NCBI RefSeq assembly: GCF_014145225.1
Contig: NZ_JABVCQ010000003.1
Span: 92,968 to 156,967, forward strand
Reading direction: 5' to 3'
Source: Thiospirillum jenense
Lineage (GTDB): Bacteria > Pseudomonadota > Gammaproteobacteria > Chromatiales > Chromatiaceae
Length of the DNA stretch: 64,000 bases
In this document: piece after piece, positions 35,901 to 44,289 of the stretch
How positions within the stretch are numbered: position 1 is the first letter of the stretch
How the letters are laid out: the number at the start of each line of letters is the position of its first letter
Translations under genes and position numbers: made by a program
The notes under the pieces: generated by a model
The model's input: only the letters and a program-made list of their open reading frames with translations
Database searches by the model: none
Told to the model about the DNA's origin: nothing

Positions 35901-37360
35901 CTGAACTTGGTCAACGTCGCCTCAGATAAGCCCGCCGCCTGTTTCGTGGTCATGGCCGCGAGTTGGCTAGTTGTCAACGCCGCCGCTTGATCTTCGGTTA
36001 AGCCCGCCAATGCCGTTGAGGACAGCAACCCAAAGCGGTCGCTGGAGAGATCGTCAATGCTGTCAAATCCAGCATCCCCCGCATCATCTGCATGCGGCAC
36101 ACTCGCCAATTGTTCTGCGGTCATCCCTGAAATCGCCGCGGTCGAAAGCGCATTCAAATCTAGCTGCCCAAACTGCGTCGGACTCATGGCCGCGAGTTGA
36201 GTACTCTTGAGCGCCGCGACTTGCGGGGCTTCCAGGCTGGCAACTTGACCACCAACGGTATCCGTCAACGCCTGAATTTGTGCAGTCGTGAGCGCCTGAA
36301 TTTGGCTCGTGGTCATTTTGACAAGATCATCAAGCGCAATGGCTTGAATTTGCGCGGCACTGAATGCTGCCAATACTGCGGTTGGAAGCAACGATATTTG
36401 GTCTGTTGTCAGAGCAATAATATCTGCCGCCTCCAAACCCGGTGCTTGTTTCGCTGTCAACTTGGCGATATTGACGCCTAAGCCTTTGAAATCTTCAGCT
36501 TCCAGCGCCGTGATCTGCTCCGATGTTAGAGCCGCCAACGCAGCGGTGGACAGGGCGGCAACCTGTGTTGAGTCCATTTTCGTCAAATCTTCGCCATCAA
36601 TGGCAACCACTTGTTTCGTCGTCAGCGCCGCAATCGACGTCGTGGACAGACCGTCAAACTGGGTGGTGGTCAGCGCCTGGATTTGCGTGGTGGTCAGCGC
36701 ACCAAAGGCACTCGGCGACAACAGGTTCAGTTTTCCAATAGATAAATCTGCCAAATCTGTCGCGGAAAACCCGGGCGCTTGGGTCGAAGTGAAGGCGCCG
36801 AGTTGATCGGCAGTGAAGGCCTCAAGGTCGGCATCTTCAAATCCCGGCAGGGCGCTGGACGACAGCGCCTTGAGTTGCGCGGTACTGAACAGCTTAACTT
36901 GGTCGTTGCTTAAACCCTTCAGTTGGCTTTCAGTTAAGCCCGGCATCGCAGCGGTTGACAGCGCCGCGACTTGATTATTGGGCGCTGTTGTCAATGCCGC
37001 CAAATCATCCGTCGCCATGCCGGCGAGTTGTTTGGACGTGATCGAGGCGATTTGGTCGGTGGGCAAGTTGGGAATGTCAGCAGCATCCAATCCCTGTATT
37101 GCCGCCGGCGAAATGGCCGCAAATTGTCCTGTGACTGTGGAATTCAGTGTTTGCAGTTGTGCCAAAGTCATGGCATCAACTTGCATCTGCGTTAATGCTG
37201 CAATGTTTTCGGTCGGGAACGCAGCAAACTGTGCTGGCGACATCACCGCGATCATAGCGGCTGTTAACGCGGCAACGTTTGCGGTTGGCCAACTCGCAAC
37301 ATCGGCGGTAGTAATCGCCGCGACGTGTTCAGGAGTCATGCTAGAGATAGAGGAATCCAT
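29978..37360 (-). CDS. Giant octapeptide-repeat protein with Ca-binding-like C-terminus
   Basis: This 2460-aa protein starts at ATG 37360, with GGAGAA 6 bases upstream. About 2280 residues are tandem octads of the form hydrophobic-x-Ala-Leu-Thr/Ser-x-x-Gln (for example IAALTTAQ, IQALTTAQ, VAALTSAQ), giving some 270-285 units. The last 175 or so residues differ. They carry DxNxDG-type acidic loops (MDRNGDGMVNDGSE, LDSNRDGVVNAAD, RDINQDGHSQAEE) like the C-termini of calcium-binding type I secreted proteins. There is no N-terminal signal peptide, which also fits type I secretion. I infer a secreted or surface structural/adhesin protein. No secretion genes are adjacent. The octad fold is unknown to me; each unit could be a short helix capped by Thr/Ser-x-x-Gln. 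Confidence 0.85.
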   Translation of the reverse strand: MDSSISSMTPEHVAAITTADVASWPTANVAALTAAMIAVMSPAQFAAFPTENIAALTQMQVDAMTLAQLQTLNSTVTGQFAAISPAAIQGLDAADIPNLPTDQIASITSKQLAGMATDDLAALTTAPNNQVAALSTAAMPGLTESQLKGLSNDQVKLFSTAQLKALSSSALPGFEDADLEAFTADQLGAFTSTQAPGFSATDLADLSIGKLNLLSPSAFGALTTTQIQALTTTQFDGLSTTSIAALTTKQVVAIDGEDLTKMDSTQVAALSTAALAALTSEQITALEAEDFKGLGVNIAKLTAKQAPGLEAADIIALTTDQISLLPTAVLAAFSAAQIQAIALDDLVKMTTSQIQALTTAQIQALTDTVGGQVASLEAPQVAALKSTQLAAMSPTQFGQLDLNALSTAAISGMTAEQLASVPHADDAGDAGFDSIDDLSSDRFGLLSSTALAGLTEDQAAALTTSQLAAMTTKQAAGLSEATLTKFSDTQIAALPTAVIGKLTSTQIAAIEAADFDSLTNAQIAALTSVQIKGMDANDIATLIATQMPSLSAAAIKSFDTAGQIQAIQTADFKALTTTQLAALTADQLSVLTTGLNSQIAALDQTQIIAFSPSALAGMTTAQVASINPVTIPGLTTAQIAGLSSDALAALTPGTDAVTSQAVKLTPSQLAAIKATQAPGLNKLYLPDFTPAQVAGLSSAVLAALNSDQVKALEAADFTAMTTAQIAAFSSDGLKGLVANDLKTLTEAQVGALSSKQMPGIDPLRLGELTTAQIDNLTTAAIAAMSDPQQAAILGIADAIKVITTAQMGALSTASVATFDAGDVGALSEAQIAGLTSKNISGLIDAAVAALSSSQIDNITPAALAAMTPTQISKIATGVIDELTTAQIQALTTAQIQALTANNAANDQIDQLNSTQIGALKSSQLAVLSAAQIGELDVGKLSSAALAGLTPEQFSGVTITDLSSTQFGGLTTAAINALTVAQATTITSDQLAGLTAKQAPALTPASLTLFNSTDDLHAFTTAALAVLTSAQVAALALDIDDSLNAAQFAALSSSGIAGLDTADIAGLGQEELKALTVKQAPGLTGAQIGALGATVATEDNIKYIPTAVIAALTTTQIQAITPDDVDDLTPDQVKALTSAQLGAMTTEQFAELNHGGLKDATIAGMNALQAANVDISNLTSTQVALLTSTAIGAMSKTQLEDTTFDAKTFLSLLSAKQAPGLKGAELAQIAATNIDDLSPAAFGALNSEQINVLTTAQFASLTTAQLAAMTAKQAAGITLQQMTALNEDPDGGGGAATANTAQITALPTAVLAALTGAQIKVINSVEIGLLTTTQIPALTTAQIANLTTQTAAPGDGGQIGQLQPAQLAVLKNTQVAALSSAQVAALNTDVKYLSAAAIAGMTTTQVKGLAVGSLDGAQLGALSSEALDELSSVQIGDLTDAQLAGMTAKQIAGLGTDVGELTAAQINKLPTATFAAMTSAQINVLAAVDFSGLDNAHIAALTSKQVGGLSAAAGEDLADLTAAQIPYINTATLKALTAPQIEAIGADLDQLTAAQVGALQGSQLTGATTFGNFDSAQIVALPTVAIKGLTGLQFATIITDALVAFTPAQIAALTSTALQSLTQAQAQVLTPSQLAAITSSQADGLIGAVATDPLKTFTPSQIGHLSTAALKSLDATQLSAFGTDDFLALSPAQIAALTPTAMLTALGSDDIAILTNQQIAALTLAQAAGLNAAVIDDLTTGQVPSISTAVIKALTATQIDVIEAADVGQLTSAQLAVLTGAQFGKLDLSGLSSTQIPWLSTAAIEAMGTTDFAKLGSATIAALTTAQIAALTTAQIKALNDDTDGAGLASPINQIQALTSAQLAAFTSKQAAGFQAGDLTSLSPDQAKALSAAVLGAFSSAQLEGFNKEDFAAMTSAQFAALSSSAIGGLIEEDWLALTSTQLAALSTKQIPAIPNEDITDLFANTNGISAISTAAIAKLTSGQIQVIAATDIPHLSTTQIQALTTAQIKVLTAAGQIPALSDAQVGALKSTQVAALTAAQFDALGTAGKIDNISNAALAGMTTAQLARLSDAAKMEYLFDSQLGALTSAHIASLTVTQFNTLDATELPLISTSGIAGLTEDHIAEWNLNTELGLIRSLTTGQIAALSSTQIAAFKLIEFDNGTGVPEADAAVDFTLSATQIAAISTKAFSGLDALDTAAMTAAQIAAITPAQVAVMSLSAVSGLPAAGIGSMTTDAFAKLTAAQIPSITGLTGITTAQLAALSCATTLAFTGTQILAMSDAQRSTLSATPLALDLDDNGIATIAVSDSSVTFDLYATGNSARVGWLNGDDGWLVMDRNGDGMVNDGSELFGSGTTLADGSRAGDGFVALADLDSNRDGVVNAADTSFGQLQVWRDINQDGHSQAEELLSLTELNIQQFSLASKAVEIPTDAVGNQIGLIGVYETSDGQAHQLADIWLEID

Positions 37361-37765
37361 GAGATATTCTCCGATGAGTGGCAATGAAACAACGGTACTT
37401 TAGATATAACGCCCAATTGGCGCCATACTTAATAGTCAAGCCTAGTACATTGCGCCGAGTTTTGTGTGACAAAATAGCCAAACGTGACCAAAATCGCAGT
37501 TTGGCAGCAGGAAAGTGCGCTGCTGTTGGATCAGCGAGCGCATGGAACCAGAGGTGAAGGGGATTTTGACACGCCCGCCGACCGCCAAGAAATTGACAGC
37601 GGCTGGCGGGCAGTTGACCTGATCGTCAACCACCCGTCGTCGTCGAGTAATGCCGACAAGTGCGGCCAGTGTGGGTGTCACCTGCCCCTCCGTGTTGAAG
37701 TGCAATGGTGTTCGATAGATAAGCAAATCATACGCCAAAGGATAGACGGCGGCTGTGACCATTCA

Positions 37766-37812
37766 CCCCCTTTGCAAAAGGGGGTCACTCGCGCAGCGAG
37801 TGGGGGGATTTC
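37766..37812. repeat. R1 palindromic repeat
   Basis: The palindrome CACCCCCTTTGCAAAAGGGGGT sits just 5' of the mobile element copy at 37820, within the interval bounded by the 11-bp direct repeats CGGCTGTGACC (37750-37760 and 38155-38165). Confidence 0.7.
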
Positions 37813-37819
37813 AGCGGGG

Positions 37820-38154
37820 TTGCCACATAGTATTCAATAAACTGTGTTTTGCTTAGTATGATTTAGGAATGCTAAGTCCAGCATCTCTCTACAGATAACG
37901 ACTTTGACAGTACATAAATCCGTCGTTATTCTAAGACTGGGTAGCATGTATTTTATAGCGATAACCAAGCGCGTGCTACTCAATCACGCTCTTTAACAAG
38001 TTCGAGTATGCGGTTGCCAGCGTAAAACTTGAAACGCATCAAAGAGTTCGCGCTGTAAAAGCATCTGTTTTTGCAGCCTTGGTAGATACACCCCAGTCTG
38101 CGGACTGGCAGTTAAGCGTTACTGAGCATTGCTCAGTGCTTAAGAAAAATGTAT
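37820..38154 (+). mobile_element. Non-coding mobile element with promoter and boxA (copy 1)
   Basis: This 335-bp element starts TTGCCACATAGTAT and ends ...GTAT, and is strongly similar to 46981-47324. It contains TTGACA (37904-37909), a 17-base spacer and TATTCT (37927-37932). Then comes a hairpin arm pair GTAGCATG/CGTGCTAC (37941-37948, 37972-37979) and the boxA-like CGCTCTTTAACA (37987-37998). Further down are hairpins CCAGTC-TGCG-GACTGG (38093-38108) and ACTGAGC-ATT-GCTCAGT. The order promoter, boxB-like hairpin, boxA matches the leader of rRNA operons. There is no transposase. Mobility is inferred from the sister copy inside hicA. Confidence 0.75.
37904..37932 (+). promoter_or_regulatory. 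Sigma-70-type promoter in element copy 1
   Basis: The -35 box TTGACA is a perfect match and TATTCT is a good -10, separated by exactly 17 bases. The same pair is kept in copy 2 (47069-47097), with substitutions only in the spacer. Confidence 0.75.
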
Positions 38155-38218
38155 CGGCTGTGACCGTTGGCAGATCACCGCTTCGTAGCAAAAGTCTCAG
38201 TGAGACATGACCAGACTA

Positions 38219-38374
38219 AACTTAGTCAGGACTTACGCAGTTGAATTCTGCCCCTCCCCCGCTGGGGGAGAGGTTCTGAGTTCCCTCCCCCAGCGGGGGA
38301 GGGTTAGGGTGGGGGAGAGATGTCAGTTATTAATCAACAACTTACGAACCAACTGCGTAACTCCTGACTTAGTT
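38219..38374. mobile_element. MITE-like element with 25-bp terminal inverted repeats
   Basis: The left end (38219-38243, AACTTAGTCAGGACTTACGC and on to CAGTTG) is inverted at 38350-38374 with two mismatches. The roughly 106-bp core holds two CCCTCCCCC-AGCGGGGGAGGG palindromes. The TCAGGACTTACGCAGTTG end resembles ends of transposons. There is no coding capacity. It lies 30 bp before the phd-vapC pair and could supply or interrupt its promoter. Confidence 0.7.
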
Positions 38375-38403
38375 ATGCAACTCACTTTGGTCATGTGTCT
38401 CCC

Positions 38404-38637
38404 ATGCAAAAGATCATTAACGTTCACGAAGCTAAAACGCATCTTTCTCGTCTAATAGAACAAGCCCACGCCGGGGAAGAAATCATCCTAGCCAAGTCTG
38501 GTCGCCCTTATGCCCGCTTAATGCCACTCGATGATAAAACGGTTACACGGCAACCCGGGCGATTGCCAGGAACAGTAGATGAGGCATTTTTTGAACCCTT
38601 GCCGGAATCTGAATTGATCGGTTGGGAAGGGCGTTAA
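38404..38637 (+). CDS. Phd/YefM-type antitoxin
   Basis: This 77-aa protein opens MQKIINVHEAKTHLSRLIEQA, the standard Phd/YefM DNA-binding fold, and continues to ILAKSGRPYARLMPL. It represses its own operon and neutralises the PIN toxin encoded 4 bp downstream. An upstream in-frame ATG at 38395 is also possible. Neither start has a clear ribosome-binding site. Confidence 0.9.
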   Translation: MQKIINVHEAKTHLSRLIEQAHAGEEIILAKSGRPYARLMPLDDKTVTRQPGRLPGTVDEAFFEPLPESELIGWEGR

Positions 38638-38641
38638 TTTA

Positions 38642-39028
38642 ATGAACCTGCTATTAGACACCCATGCGTTGCTGTGGTGGTTCACTGATGATCCTCAACT
38701 CTCAGCACCGGTGCGTGACGCACTGTTGAATACCACTAACACCGTTTTTGTCAGTGCCGCTAGTGCGTGGGAAATTGCCACCAAACAACGCATTGGCAAA
38801 TTAAACGGTGTGCCGCAGATCAGTGAACGCTTTAATGAACTGGTCATAGCAGACGGCTTTAAACATTTACCCGTGACCTATCTTCATGCTTTACGCGCGG
38901 GACATTTCCCGCAAGCACATCGTGACCCATTTGATCGAATGCTGGCCGCGCAAAGTCAAATTGAACGATTAACCCTCGTGACCTGCGATCAAGCATTGGC
39001 TGCATTTGATTGCCAACGCTTTTGGTAA
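38642..39028 (+). CDS. vapC: VapC-type PIN-domain toxin
   Basis: This 128-aa PIN ribonuclease has LLLDTHALLWW with the first acidic residue, SAASAWEIATK with the conserved Glu, and the C-terminal HRDPFDRMLAAQ and VTCDQAL, which complete the Mg-binding acidic site. It is complete and paired with the antitoxin upstream. It probably cleaves tRNA or mRNA when released. Confidence 0.92.
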   Translation: MNLLLDTHALLWWFTDDPQLSAPVRDALLNTTNTVFVSAASAWEIATKQRIGKLNGVPQISERFNELVIADGFKHLPVTYLHALRAGHFPQAHRDPFDRMLAAQSQIERLTLVTCDQALAAFDCQRFW

Positions 39029-39048
39029 TTGCTTGCCATGCCTGACCC

Positions 39049-39120
39049 TTTAAAAACGCTTGGATGACTAAAGGCTTTTTTGAAAATCACGCCATAACGC
39101 AATGAAGCAACTTCTCGCAT
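39049..39120 (-). pseudogene. Remnant of a PD-(D/E)XK transposase/nuclease-family gene
   Basis: A minus-strand frame reads MREVASLRYGVIFKKAFSHP and SVFK, the characteristic N-terminus of a nuclease-like family abundant in sulfur bacteria (ISLKYDVVFKRAF-type). It then loses similarity. Only the first 24 or so residues remain, so it is a decayed fragment. The identification rests on a short stretch. Confidence 0.4.
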
Positions 39121-39189
39121 AACAACCATCTCCAGCAGTGAGGCAATTAACCATTCCCACGCGCCCGCCTGAGACCACTTGAATACCAA

Positions 39190-40926
39190 TTAAGCCGCCG
39201 CCCGCGTCTGCGACTTACCCCAAGTATCACGCAACGTCACGGTCAAATTAAACACCGGCCGCTCGGCCGTGCTATCCACATCTTTAATAAAATACCCCTC
39301 ACGCTCGAATTGAAATTGACTCCCCACTGCCGCCGCGGCCGCACTCGGTTCAATAAAACAATTGTTTAATACCTGCAATGAATGCGGATTCAAATCAGCG
39401 CGAAAATCCCCCCCGCTCGCGCCGGGCGTCGGCACCGCAAACAACCGGTCATACAACCGCACCTCCGCCGTGCAAGCACTCGCCGCCGCCACCCACTGAA
39501 TCACCCCCGCCACCTTACGCCCCTGCGGATTCTTGCCCAACGTGTCCAGATCAGCCGTCGCCCGCAACTCAGCAATGCTCCCGTCCGCCGCCCGAATCAC
39601 CCGCTCACACCGGATCACATACGCATTGCGCAACCGCACCTCACCGCCGAGCGTCAGGCGCTTAAACCCCTTTGGCGGCAGTTCGGCAAAATCATTTTGG
39701 TCAATGTACACCTCGCGCCCGAATGTGAGCTGGCGCGTACCAAGTGATTGATCTTTCGGATGATTTGCCGCCGTCAACTGCTCCGCCCGCTCGGCTGGCC
39801 AATTCTCAATCACCACTTTCAACGGCCGCAGCACCGCCATCGCCCGCGGCGCGTGGGCATCCAAATCCTCGCGCAACGTACTTTCCAGCAACTCCATTTC
39901 GACCAAATTATCCGCCCGCGTCACGCCAATCCGCGCACAAAACTCGCGCAACGCCGCCGGTGTGTAGCCGCGCCGCCGCAATCCGGCAATGGTCGGCATC
40001 CGCGGATCATCCCAACCGTTGACCAACTGCTCCGTCACCAATTGCGTCAACAGCCGCTTGCTCATCACGCAGTACTCCAGATTTAAACGGCTAAATTCAA
40101 TCTGTTGCGGAGGATTCCATTTGACAAATCCCCCCTCCCCCCCTTTTGCAAAGGGGGGTTGGGGGGATTTCGGCACCGACACATTCGCCACGCACCAGTC
40201 ATACAGCGGGCGGTGATCCTCAAATTCCAACGTGCAGATCGAGTGGGTGATGCCTTCGAGCGCATCCGACAGCGGGTGGGTGAAATCGTAAGTCGGGTAC
40301 AGACACCAGGCGCTGCCGGTTTGGTGGTGGATCACGCCATGTTTGATGCGGTACAGCACCGGATCGCGCAGGTTCACGTTCGGCGAGGTCATGTCAATGC
40401 GAGCGCGCAGGGTGCGGCTGCCGTCGGGAAATGCACCCGCCCGCATCCGTTCAAACAGGGCGCGGTTGTCGGCAATGCTGCGGTCGCGGTAGGGGCTGTC
40501 GCGGCCGGGAATCGTTAATGTGCCGCGATAATCGCGCATCTCATCGGCAGATAAATCGCACACATACGCCAAGCCTTTTTCAATTAACTCTAATGCAAAG
40601 ACGTAGAGTTGCTCGAAATAATCAGACGCGAAATAGAGCCGCTCGCCCCAATCATAACCGAGCCAGCGCACGTCGTATTGAATTGCCGCGACAAACTCGT
40701 GGTTTTCTTTTAATGGATTGGTGTCATCAAAGCGCAAATTGCAGGTGCCGCCGAATTCTTCGGCTAATCCAAAGTTTAATGCGATGGATTTGGCGTGACC
40801 AATGTGTAAATAACCATTGGGTTCAGGGGGAAAGCGCGTGGCAATGCGCTGATGTTTGCCGCTGGCTAAATCGGCGGCAATGAGGTGGTGAATAAAATTG
40901 GTGCGCGGGGCGGCGGTATCGGACAT
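39190..40926 (-). CDS. glnS: Glutaminyl-tRNA synthetase with an in-frame repeat insertion
   Basis: This 578-aa class I synthetase has the HIGH-type motif [12 protein letters not shown], the tRNA/Gln-binding FDDTNP, and the KMSKS-equivalent VMSKRLL. The C-terminal anticodon-binding barrels are intact ([24 protein letters not shown]). Between CVANVSVP and [12 protein letters not shown] it has an extra 15-18 residues ([15 protein letters not shown]) that are a translated R1 palindrome, absent from the E. coli enzyme. The frame is kept, so the enzyme is probably functional. This gene ought to be essential unless a GatCAB route exists. Confidence 0.95.
   Translation of the reverse strand: MSDTAAPRTNFIHHLIAADLASGKHQRIATRFPPEPNGYLHIGHAKSIALNFGLAEEFGGTCNLRFDDTNPLKENHEFVAAIQYDVRWLGYDWGERLYFASDYFEQLYVFALELIEKGLAYVCDLSADEMRDYRGTLTIPGRDSPYRDRSIADNRALFERMRAGAFPDGSRTLRARIDMTSPNVNLRDPVLYRIKHGVIHHQTGSAWCLYPTYDFTHPLSDALEGITHSICTLEFEDHRPLYDWCVANVSVPKSPQPPFAKGGEGGFVKWNPPQQIEFSRLNLEYCVMSKRLLTQLVTEQLVNGWDDPRMPTIAGLRRRGYTPAALREFCARIGVTRADNLVEMELLESTLREDLDAHAPRAMAVLRPLKVVIENWPAERAEQLTAANHPKDQSLGTRQLTFGREVYIDQNDFAELPPKGFKRLTLGGEVRLRNAYVIRCERVIRAADGSIAELRATADLDTLGKNPQGRKVAGVIQWVAAASACTAEVRLYDRLFAVPTPGASGGDFRADLNPHSLQVLNNCFIEPSAAAAAVGSQFQFEREGYFIKDVDSTAERPVFNLTVTLRDTWGKSQTRAAA
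40126..40170. repeat. R1 palindrome inserted in frame inside glnS
   Basis: This 45-bp AAATCCCC...GGGGATTT palindrome with a TTTGCAAAA centre lies wholly within the glnS reading frame and adds 15 codons. Its intergenic relatives are listed at 29866 and elsewhere. The flanking protein aligns with other GlnRS on both sides. Confidence 0.85.
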
Positions 40927-40994
40927 GACGGGTGAATCTCAACAAGGCAATTGATATTTAGGGGGGCAATTCTTTTTTTAACAATAGAGAGTAT

Positions 40995-41034
40995 TTAATT
41001 CCCCCCTTTAACAAAGGGGGGCAGGGGGGATTTA
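40995..41034. repeat. R1 palindromic repeat between soeC and glnS
   Basis: CCCCCCTTTAACAAAGGGGGGCAGGGGGGATTT lies in the gap upstream of glnS, downstream of soeC. It may act as a transcription stop or mRNA stabiliser between the two minus-strand genes. Confidence 0.7.
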
Positions 41035-41080
41035 ATCAAAGCAAGAAATCCCCTTTTGGCAGAGAAGGGAATTCAGGCGG

Positions 41081-42061
41081 TCAAGCCACCGACTGATAAT
41101 ACAAATTCTGCGGATGCTGCGCGTCGGCAAAAAACAACCAGCGCTCGGCAATTAACCCAGTGTATTGCAATAAAAAAGCAATGATCGGCAGCGTGGCGGA
41201 TTGACTGACGTAAGCAATCGCAATCAACAGAATTGGCACCGGGAACACCAGAATTAAAAAGCTGGTGCGCATCCGCTGCAATACCGCCGGCGGGGCGTGA
41301 TGAAAAAACTCCCGCGTATTAAATGATCCCCCAGTGAAACCCTGCGCCCGTTGCGTAATTAAACGGTGGCGCACGCCAATGGCGCTTTGCAAATTACTCT
41401 TGGGTTTAATATGCCGATTCCGTAGTAATGATGCGCCGCGACTGACTAAACCAATCACGGTGAAAATGACCGCCCAAGTGCCGTAAAAGGTCACTAAATG
41501 ATTGCCCAATGCAGCGGAATAGGCGGCGGCTAACATAAAGCCTGATCCCAGACCTAAAAAGGTGAAATTAGCAACGGTCAGCGGTGAATGCCACTCGGCA
41601 ATAAACTCGACATTGGCATAAATCATCGCGGTCGAAACAAACAGCGCAAATGCCAATACCGCACCAATGACGCCCAATACTAAACTCGCGTCAATAGGCA
41701 GTGCATCTGCACCCGCGATGAATAATGGATTCGTCCAACCGAGCCAATGAACTAAGCCATAGAACGCCACCAATATCATTAGGGCCGGTAGAATAATCAC
41801 CTCCCGCGATAACCACGAGGTGCGCCATTTTGCCGCCGCTCGCCAAGCGCGTTCTGGGCGGCCAAGATGAAAGAACGATGCAATTAAACCGCTGATTAAC
41901 AGGATAATAGTAATCACACTGCCGCCGACATAAAAACTGGCATCCTGTGCTTCAATCAGTTTAATGCTGGCATAGACTTGACCGGTGACGAGGGCTAAAA
42001 ATACTCCTTGACCGGCGCCGAGGAGAGTCGTTAAAAGAATGACAGAAAAAGCTGGGTGCAT
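41081..42061 (-). CDS. soeC: SoeC-like membrane subunit (DmsC/NrfD superfamily)
   Basis: This 326-aa protein of about eight membrane helices resembles DmsC: MHPAFSVILLTTLLGAGQG at the start, GGSVITIILLISGLIASFFHLGRPERAWRA, then SWLSREVI. It would anchor the Fe-S subunit and pass electrons to quinone. It follows soeB by 67 bp on the same strand. The catalytic subunit gene usually next to it is absent; the only candidate is soeA at 22970-25867. Confidence 0.85.
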   Translation of the reverse strand: MHPAFSVILLTTLLGAGQGVFLALVTGQVYASIKLIEAQDASFYVGGSVITIILLISGLIASFFHLGRPERAWRAAAKWRTSWLSREVIILPALMILVAFYGLVHWLGWTNPLFIAGADALPIDASLVLGVIGAVLAFALFVSTAMIYANVEFIAEWHSPLTVANFTFLGLGSGFMLAAAYSAALGNHLVTFYGTWAVIFTVIGLVSRGASLLRNRHIKPKSNLQSAIGVRHRLITQRAQGFTGGSFNTREFFHHAPPAVLQRMRTSFLILVFPVPILLIAIAYVSQSATLPIIAFLLQYTGLIAERWLFFADAQHPQNLYYQSVA

Positions 42062-42128
42062 GAAAAAACCTGCGATTCAATCGAATGAAAAACTGTCTTT
42101 AGATTACAAACGTGGTCAATAAAAATCA

Positions 42129-42851
42129 TTACCAGGTCACATCATCCAGTGTTTCTTCACCGGTATAAACGGTAATATCTTCATGCCGCAATGGATTATC
42201 CGCCCGCCGCAAATCATCTTCGGTAATGTGCATTCGGGTTTTGCGCCGCGGTAAATAATGATTTGACGGCTTGGTTGCCCACTCGGGCATCAATGGATAA
42301 CCACCGCGCTCTCGAATGGCAATGGACACTTCCGAATCAGGATCATGCACATCACCGAATAACCGCGCACTGGTCGGACAGGCTAATACGCAGGCGGGTT
42401 TGCGGCGGTCTTCGGGTAATGAAGGATCAGTAATACGATCAATACACAGGGTGCATTTTTTCATTACCTGCTGCTGCATATCTAATTCGCGCATTCCATA
42501 CGGACAGGCCCAAGAACAGTATTTACAACCAATACACTTGTCATAATCCACTAATACCACGCCATTATCTTCGCGTTTATACGATGCGCCGGTGGGGCAG
42601 ACCGGAACGCAGGGCGGTTCTTCGCAATGCAAACAACTTTTCGGGAAATGCACTAATTCAGTATTGGGAAAGGTGCCGACTTCAAACATTTGCACCCGAT
42701 TAAAAAACGTCCCGGTTGGATGCGCATCATACGGGTTTTCATCTACTAATGGACCCGCCCAGCCGGATGTATTCCATTGTTTGCATGAAGTGACGCAGGC
42801 GTGACAGCCGACGCAGACATTGAGATCAATGACAAGTGCGAGTTGAGTCAT
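42129..42851 (-). CDS. soeB: SoeB-like four-cluster ferredoxin subunit
   Basis: This 240-aa DmsB/PsrB-type protein carries four [4Fe-4S] motifs: CVGCHACVTSCKQW, CLHCEEPPCVPVCP, CIGCKYCSWACPYG, and CTLCIDR with CVLACPTSA. It carries electrons from the Mo enzyme to the membrane subunit. It has no signal peptide, consistent with a cytoplasmic Soe complex. It heads a soeB-soeC pair. Confidence 0.9.
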   Translation of the reverse strand: MTQLALVIDLNVCVGCHACVTSCKQWNTSGWAGPLVDENPYDAHPTGTFFNRVQMFEVGTFPNTELVHFPKSCLHCEEPPCVPVCPTGASYKREDNGVVLVDYDKCIGCKYCSWACPYGMRELDMQQQVMKKCTLCIDRITDPSLPEDRRKPACVLACPTSARLFGDVHDPDSEVSIAIRERGGYPLMPEWATKPSNHYLPRRKTRMHITEDDLRRADNPLRHEDITVYTGEETLDDVTW

Positions 42852-42919
42852 GGTAAATCGCTATTAAAAGATGAATAATAATCGCCCGCGCACGGTGAAC
42901 GCGATCTGGTTTATTTGAA

Positions 42920-44209
<1,290 letters not shown>

Positions 44210-44219
44210 CTACGAATTT

Positions 44220-44250
44220 GATCGTCCCCACGCGCCAACGTGGGAACGTT
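44220..44250. repeat. GATCGT(C/T)CCCACGC palindromic repeat
   Basis: CGTCCCCACGCGCCAACGTGGGAACG lies between serS and lolA. It is a sister of the repeats at 28090 and 51802. Confidence 0.65.
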
Positions 44251-44289
44251 TAAACAGCGTTACGGCGCACGATCACGGCGCATTAACCA

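Noticed and set aside
30549..36806. Many long plus-strand open frames inside the giant repeat gene
   Set aside because: They are antisense shadows of the octapeptide repeats; their apparent repetition follows the minus-strand period and they lack ribosome-binding sites.
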